From positions 434,001 to 498,000 of the forward strand of contig OZ244911.1 in NCBI GenBank assembly GCA_965221765.1: DNA of 64,000 bases. The letters are read 5' to 3'. Of the stretch, positions 59,780 to 64,000 are shown one piece after another. Every line of letters starts with the position of its first letter. The first letter of the stretch is position 1. This stretch comes from Bin25 sp965221765. GTDB taxonomy: Bacteria; Bacteroidota; Bacteroidia; Flavobacteriales; Flavobacteriaceae. The notes beneath the pieces are model-generated. The model ran no database searches. It worked only from the letters and a program-made list of their open reading frames with translations, and was not told the DNA's origin. Made by a program: the position numbers and the translations under genes.

Positions 59780-59980
59780 TCATCGCCTGAATAAGAAATA
59801 AAAAACACCTATGAAAATCGTGGTGATACTCCCACCGATTCCAGTAATCCATCGGTTATTATTGGCATTGATATAGGATTGTTTTTCGGTAAGGTTCCAA
59901 TGTTCTTCCATTTTGGACAATTGTTGATGGATATTTTCGACAGCGTATAAGATGCCTTGATTCGGCACTTCTTTTTTCAT
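59780..59980 (-). CDS. Small protein with one C-terminal membrane helix
   Basis: 66 aa: a charged helical part (YAVENIHQQLSKMEEHWNLT) and then WITGIGGSITTIFIGVFYFL ending FRR. The layout recalls phage XhlA-type or short tail-anchored proteins, but no phage gene is near. Weak call. Confidence 0.4.
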   Translation of the reverse strand: MKKEVPNQGILYAVENIHQQLSKMEEHWNLTEKQSYINANNNRWITGIGGSITTIFIGVFYFLFRR

Positions 59981-60092
59981 AATTTAATGGTTAGCAAACC
60001 CCACCGGTAAACGAAAATAAGAAACGTTTAAAAAACTTAAAACGAATCCGACAAAATATGTGGTATATTGGATAGCACTAACTCCTTATATC

Positions 60093-60374
60093 ATGAAAAA
60101 CCGTCTCTACTTGTTGCTTTTTTTATTAGTTGTCTTCACAAAATGTGCTTCTGATAAAATTACTTTAGAAGAACGGGACGGATTTATTGAATATGTTTTA
60201 GACATACAGAAACAAGTTTCTGAAGAATTGGACATCGAAGTTTTGTTTTCTAAGGATCCTCTTGGAAATCAAACAGCTCGTTTTATGCTGTCTGGAAGAG
60301 ACCAACAAGCTGCAGGTTGGGGACATTGGGTGACCTTACTGAAAAGAGATAGCGGTGAGCTGTCTATTCAATAA
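60093..60374 (+). CDS. Small lipoprotein
   Basis: 93 aa from ATG 60093 (earlier starts would spoil the signal). Signal peptide KNRLYLLLFLLVVFTKCAS has a lipobox-like Cys at 18. The mature part is short, with ITLEERDGFIEYVLDIQKQV and GRDQQAAGWGHWVTLLK. Immediately after the TAA the same frame stays open for 58 codons, with six Cys, to TAG at 60551, so it may be the front half of a longer Cys-rich protein. Confidence 0.55.
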   Translation: MKNRLYLLLFLLVVFTKCASDKITLEERDGFIEYVLDIQKQVSEELDIEVLFSKDPLGNQTARFMLSGRDQQAAGWGHWVTLLKRDSGELSIQ

Positions 60375-60551
60375 GGGGGGACCACGTGTGGAAGTCGTAT
60401 AAAGTGTGGATCACTCATAATGGATTGTTTCGAAAATGGTATGGATGCTTTAATAAGCGATGAAGGATGTGAAGGGGAATCAGGTAAATATTGCGTCACT
60501 TGTGTCCCAGAAGGTTCAGTTCCCCCAGGATTAGATCCAGGGGTTGGGTAG
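60375..60551 (+). pseudogene. In-frame Cys-rich extension after the lipoprotein stop
   Basis: Reads GGTTCGSRIKCGSLIMDCFE, then GCEGESGKYCVTCVPEGSV and DPGVG-stop with no start of its own that fits. The frame equals that of 60093-60374. Six Cys in 58 residues look selected, so a single nonsense change is the simplest explanation. Confidence 0.45.
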
Positions 60552-60559
60552 TGGATTTA

Positions 60560-60965
60560 ATAGCAAAAACTTTTAACTCTATCAGAGCACATTATTGAAG
60601 TCTTTTATTGCTTGAACGATGTCCTGCAAATCGCCTTGCACCCATTCTAACTTATTCTGGAATATTTCGTGGATATGTTTTTCGGTTTCTCTGAACAAAG
60701 GGGTTTATAGAACAAATTCTTTTTTTACAGGAACGTAAGGGATGATCAATTTGATAAGCATTCAAACTACCTTTTCAATCTTTAGCGATACCGACTTTGA
60801 ACATATTGGGGAACGCTGGATTAGAAATCACATAAACCCATTTTTCTCTCGATGGTCCTTTTCTAGATCGGTGCGTTTGGGGGGGGTGAAGTAAAACAAT
60901 GAATTTCGTTTAGATTTTTGAAAATCACATTGCCGAAATTGGCTTCATCCGTTGAGCGTTTTTTG
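60560..60965 (-). pseudogene. GIY-YIG (T5orf172-like) nuclease-domain remnant
   Basis: Minus strand: DEANFGNVIFKNLNEIHCFT, prolines from a C8 run, then KWVYVISNPAFPNMFKVGIA (the VYV-SNP...KVG core of T5orf172/MUG113 domains), then after a shift ETEKHIHEIFQNKLEWVQGD (the EK-HE-F helix). At least three frame breaks. Such domains occur in phage and defence genes. Confidence 0.6.
60879..60886. repeat. G8 homopolymer in the GIY-YIG remnant
   Basis: Eight G (CCC prolines on the coding strand) just before the nuclease core, near one of its frame breaks. Confidence 0.87.
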
Positions 60966-60974
60966 ACTGTAAAG

Positions 60975-61080
60975 TTCCCAAAAATAGGAGCATTCTAAAA
61001 TATAGTTTGATAAACTATTTTAATTTAAAATGCTAATATTAAGTCCATGAAAAAAGCAAATTTCTGAATTGTGAGGTTCC
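60975..61080. repeat. Solo IS3-type end
   Basis: Shares CAAAAATAGGAGCATT, an AT-rich stretch with ATTTTAATTTAAAATGC, and CCATGAAAAAA with 21838-21930 and in part 9060-9110. It is a repeated element end without a transposase here. Confidence 0.6.
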
Positions 61081-61647
61081 CCAAAAACTACCATTAGTTA
61101 AAAAACCAATCCATAACTTATCTCTATCGATGAAAGGATCATACAATCCTTTAAGATAATTTTTTAATTGTCCTTTTTGCACTCCATGTTTTTTATTTTT
61201 AGCCGATGGGTTAGCTTTCCCTCTTTCTTTAATTAATTATACTACTATATTTAATTGTTCACAACATAAATCACAATTACCTATATCCCTTTTATTGCAT
61301 AATCTTCATTCCATTCTAATTCTTTGTTTATTGATTCTAACACATATCTTAACTTCGATTAGATTCCTTTTTCCTTTTTGTTTAGAAAAAGAGGGTCTTT
61401 GATCTTTTCTTTTTGATATTTATTCCTTTTGAAGATTTTACTTTTTAATCGTTTGCCATACTCAAATCGTTGGTGCAACATTGACAACCTTAGTCAAACA
61501 GAAGACTTTGAAAGTAGTGGGGCTCGGGTTACGAACAAAGTAGTTTGCAGGTTTCCCCAACTGTAGAAATCTAAGCATCATATAAATAATATAAATGTAT
61601 GCCTGATTGGTGAGTATTCTGTGCGGATTCCATCGAAAGATGGATGG
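61081..61647. other. Stretch with faint decayed coding on the minus strand
   Basis: Minus-strand pieces such as NKELEWNEDYAIKGI, ANPSAKNKKHGVQKGQLKNY and LYDPFIDRDKLWIGFL look protein-like but are separated by stops. No family recognised and no RNA or repeat seen. Confidence 0.35.
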
Positions 61648-61722
61648 TCGGGGTGGCAGGATTCGAACCTACGATCTCCTGCTCCCAAAGCAGGCGCGAT
61701 AACCGGGCTTCGCTACACCCCG
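61648..61722 (-). tRNA. tRNA-Pro (UGG)
   Basis: The minus strand folds with acceptor CGGGGTG and CACCCCG, D-arm AGCGAAGCCCGGTTATCGC, anticodon arm CCTGC-TTTGGGA-GCAGG (anticodon TGG) and T-arm GTAGG-TTCGAAT-CCTGC. 75 nt with discriminator A; no CCA encoded. Confidence 0.95.
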
Positions 61723-61781
61723 AAAAAAGGCTAACAAATATAATTTTATAGTCTTAATTCACGAAGATTATGAAATACCAA

Positions 61782-62456
61782 TCAAAGTCTAGAGGTCGAT
61801 CTCGACCGTTGAAATCGACGGAAGAAAGTACCTACTCCATGAAAGATGGCTTGAAAAAATTCTTTGAAATGAAAGGAATATATATTGTTTTTAGCCGCAT
61901 AAAATTCTTTTTTAACTTCCGATTTTAAATCTTCTAAGTCTAAAAAAACGCCATGCATTCTCGCACGCTGGTTTTCTGTATTGGCTTTCGGAATGATCAT
62001 CCAAAGAACAAAATAACACAAAACAACTGTTCCTAAAGAGATCAAAGCAAGTATGATAGCAATGATTCGCAACCATACAAGATCGATAGATAAATAATGA
62101 CCTAAGCCGGCAATAACTCCTCCGATAACTCGATCTTCAGGATCACGATATAGTTTTTTATACGGAGATCTTTCAGAGTTTTTAAAATTCTTTTTCCCTG
62201 TATAATGAGCGCTGAGTTTTGTGTCCAAATATTCAATAGATTTCATTGCATCTTCGGCTGAAATAACATGCTTAGGGTCATTATTTTTAATTTTTAGTAG
62301 AAATTCTGCCAAGAGTTGTTCTAGATTCTCATAAGTCAAGTCGGTATAACGCAATCGGTTTCGAAATCTAGACAACATACGTTTAAGCATGCGATAAGCT
62401 ATTTCATCAGACTCAAAACAGTGTTTCCCAAGTTGGATTTTAAAAACTCTATTCAC
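61782..62456 (-). CDS. PspC-domain membrane protein
   Basis: 224 aa. The N-terminal 90 residues are helical and charged (LKRMLSRFRNRLRYTDLTYE). A PspC domain follows at about 100-160 (YRDPEDRVIGGVIAGLGHYL, then the helix LRIIAIILALISLGTVVLCY). The tail is basic and amphipathic. PspC domains act in envelope-stress signalling in other bacteria; here only the fold can be claimed. Bacteroidota often pair this gene with a PadR regulator, not seen here. Confidence 0.8.
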   Translation of the reverse strand: MNRVFKIQLGKHCFESDEIAYRMLKRMLSRFRNRLRYTDLTYENLEQLLAEFLLKIKNNDPKHVISAEDAMKSIEYLDTKLSAHYTGKKNFKNSERSPYKKLYRDPEDRVIGGVIAGLGHYLSIDLVWLRIIAIILALISLGTVVLCYFVLWMIIPKANTENQRARMHGVFLDLEDLKSEVKKEFYAAKNNIYSFHFKEFFQAIFHGVGTFFRRFQRSRSTSRL

Positions 62457-62774
62457 TTTTGGTATGGTTTATTTTACAATCAAATTTTTTCAACATTAAT
62501 ATCATCAAAATGACTTGTACAGTTAAGATTTTGTTACAAATTCACCGCAAATTTAGAGAAAATGGTAGAAAAGTTCATTTTTTACTAATTAAAGTCATCT
62601 AGTGTTAGTTCATCATTAGGATGATAGTTATTTCATTTACAATAACATAGAAGAATGAAAGATGTTTTAAATCGATTGGATTAAGTTTTTAGAGGATAAG
62701 AATTCAACTTTTAACATTTTGTAAACATTTTCATTAAAAAATTAGTTCTAAATTCACTTTGTAAAATATTTGTT
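62457..62774. other. Divergent intergenic region
   Basis: Very AT-rich; serves the upstream ends of two divergent genes. Runs of A and T, no RNA or repeat recognised. The TTTGTAAA and TTTGTTATG segments just before 62775 resemble parts of Bacteroidota promoters but no full match was found. Confidence 0.4.
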
Positions 62775-62954
62775 ATGCCTAGGACTCTTCGTTTCAAATA
62801 CACCAAAGCGCTTTTGCAAAAAGTCAGTTTCAACAAAAGATTATTTTATAAAGAACTCGATAAAGCCTATGATAATTTAAACTATGATGAATCGATTCTA
62901 TTAAATCGTTGGGTTTTATCTCATATTCGGCGGAATCCACAACTCAATAACTAA
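62775..62954 (+). CDS. Small conserved-type protein
   Basis: 59 aa: MPRTLRFKYTKALLQKVSFN, then RLFYKELDKAYDNL and ILLNRWVLSHI. The pattern Lys-Val-Ser-Phe-(x)3-Leu-(x)2-Lys-Glu followed by a Leu-(x)-Trp helix is one I associate with short cytoplasmic proteins of unknown function common in flavobacteria. ATG start, helical, no signal. Lies 137 bases before the acyltransferase. Confidence 0.7.
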   Translation: MPRTLRFKYTKALLQKVSFNKRLFYKELDKAYDNLNYDESILLNRWVLSHIRRNPQLNN

Positions 62955-63091
62955 TTCTTTTCTTATTATCTAATCTCTAATTTCACTCAAACTAATTAGT
63001 CTATTAGTTTTGTATTGAATTTGAATCTTGATTGTAGCTCTATTTAATATCTGCAAACCAATTCATTTTTTAAATCCAAATCTAGTTAAAA

Positions 63092-63838
63092 GTGTTTAAA
63101 AAGAACTTGTTTAATCAATATCTAATAGTTAAAAAAACGGTGATTATTGTTTTTGGATTATTGTCTTATCCAAGATATGCCGATCGATTAAAAATTATGG
63201 GAAGCGAAAATTTAAAAGATTTGCCAGATCGAAATGTCTTGTTTGTTGCAAACCATCATACTCATTTTGGTGATGTCATTGCCATTCTACACGTGTTTTA
63301 TGCAACCCTTAATGGCAGAAAAAACAATCTCAATAGAAGGTGGTATATCTTACGTCCCAAACTCAATATTTACTTTGTCGCGGCTAGAGAAACCATGCGA
63401 AAGGGAATTTTACCAAGAATATTTGCTTATGCCGGTTCTATTTCCATTGAACGAACATGGCGAGAAGCAGGAAAAGCTATCAATCGACCTGTGAAGTTAA
63501 GTGATGTTCAAAAAGTAAAAAAAGGGCTCCAAGAAGGATGGGTGATTTTATTTCCTCAAGGCACCACCAAAGACTTTTCACCCGTGAGAGAAGGATCGAC
63601 TCATTTTATTAAATCCGAAAAACCAGTTGTTGTGCCGTTGGTATTAAAAGGGTTTCGAGAAGCATACACAAAAAGTGGCTTAATCACAAAAAACAGGGTG
63701 GTAGAAATCGCTATCCATATTAAAAAACAACTCGATATTGACTATGAAAATGCGACAACCGAAGAATTAGTAGATTTGTTAGGTTATGCTATAGAACAAC
63801 ACCCTAGTATGAAGCCGAAATTAAAAAATGGCCATTAG
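63092..63838 (+). CDS. 1-acylglycerol-3-phosphate acyltransferase (PlsC family)
   Basis: 248 aa from GTG 63092. PlsC motifs: VANHHTHFGD (HxxxxD-type block I, ~50-60), SISIERTWRE, and LFPQGTTKDFSPVREG (block III, ~152-167). Transfers a second acyl chain to lysophosphatidic acid at the inner membrane in phospholipid synthesis; in this group related proteins may acylate other lipids. After it, 63839-64000 holds no gene that I can see. Confidence 0.87.
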   Translation: MFKKNLFNQYLIVKKTVIIVFGLLSYPRYADRLKIMGSENLKDLPDRNVLFVANHHTHFGDVIAILHVFYATLNGRKNNLNRRWYILRPKLNIYFVAARETMRKGILPRIFAYAGSISIERTWREAGKAINRPVKLSDVQKVKKGLQEGWVILFPQGTTKDFSPVREGSTHFIKSEKPVVVPLVLKGFREAYTKSGLITKNRVVEIAIHIKKQLDIDYENATTEELVDLLGYAIEQHPSMKPKLKNGH

Positions 63839-64000
63839 ATTAAAATGTTAACCTGTGATTTTACCACTTAATGAGTCATACTTTCTTTCTAAAAAAGAAT
63901 AGATCTCAATTCTAAATCATAACCGAATTTTTTATTCTAAAAGATTATACGATTCAAATCACTAGAATGGACTTCTATACATTCTACTCTTGCATAGAAA

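Noticed and set aside
59780..59980. Prophage lysis gene (holin-like)
   Set aside because: Only topology supports it; no phage structural, lysis or integrase gene is nearby.

Overview
The window looks like the chromosome of a Bacteroidota bacterium, most like the class Flavobacteriia. The core genes are AT-rich. The sets coaX - outer-membrane protein - TPR - lptC - gldE-like - PpiD/SurA, mreBCD-mrdA-rodA, and class II HMG-CoA reductase beside a GYDIA-type GHMP kinase are typical of that group, as are the TonB receptor, the POT transporter, the S9 and S41 peptidases and the TAnnTTTG-like promoter motif. Species cannot be told from sequence alone. Two tRNAs are present (Phe GAA, Pro UGG).

Layout. 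1-9960: an accessory region of decayed IS elements (IS30, IS21, IS5, IS3), a 5' fragment of pheT, and a large GC-rich mosaic surface-lipoprotein pseudogene (Fn3, InlB-type B-repeats, 26-residue DUF285 repeats) that starts inside a 58-bp tandem array. 10013-21811: tRNA-Phe, the coaX-lptC-gldE-ppiD envelope genes and the mevalonate pair. 21838-30922: a second accessory block with an IS3 split by an IS5, a second surface lipoprotein of the same kind, a single-chain restriction-modification-specificity enzyme and an IS1595 remnant. 31064-54627: core genes (DPP-IV, POT transporter, thioredoxin, lpxB, decayed surE, S41 peptidases, purH, mre/mrd operon, a probable metal TonB system, dCMP deaminase, fucosidase). 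54718-61080: a metallophosphoesterase followed by more IS debris, an orphan STAND-like ATPase, a lipoprotein and a GIY-YIG remnant. 61648-63838: tRNA-Pro, a PspC protein, a 59-aa protein and an acyltransferase.

Most interesting pattern. Eight G/C homopolymers of 8-10 bases occur in an otherwise AT-rich sequence, nearly all in accessory genes. Three of them, each exactly nine bases, lie in the first codons of two lipoproteins and of the R-M-S enzyme. In each case the present length puts the start codon out of frame, and a change of one base would join a good start or signal peptide to the main reading frame. This is the layout of slipped-strand contingency (phase-variation) loci. The first lipoprotein adds a 58-bp tandem array whose every unit carries a promoter-like motif and an ATG. 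The same genes also carry ordinary nonsense and frameshift lesions, so active phase variation, decay and homopolymer miscounting all need to be separated.

Decay is not limited to mobile DNA: surE is a pseudogene in place, and pheT leaves a stray 5' end. All functional statements are inferences from motifs; no database search was run.
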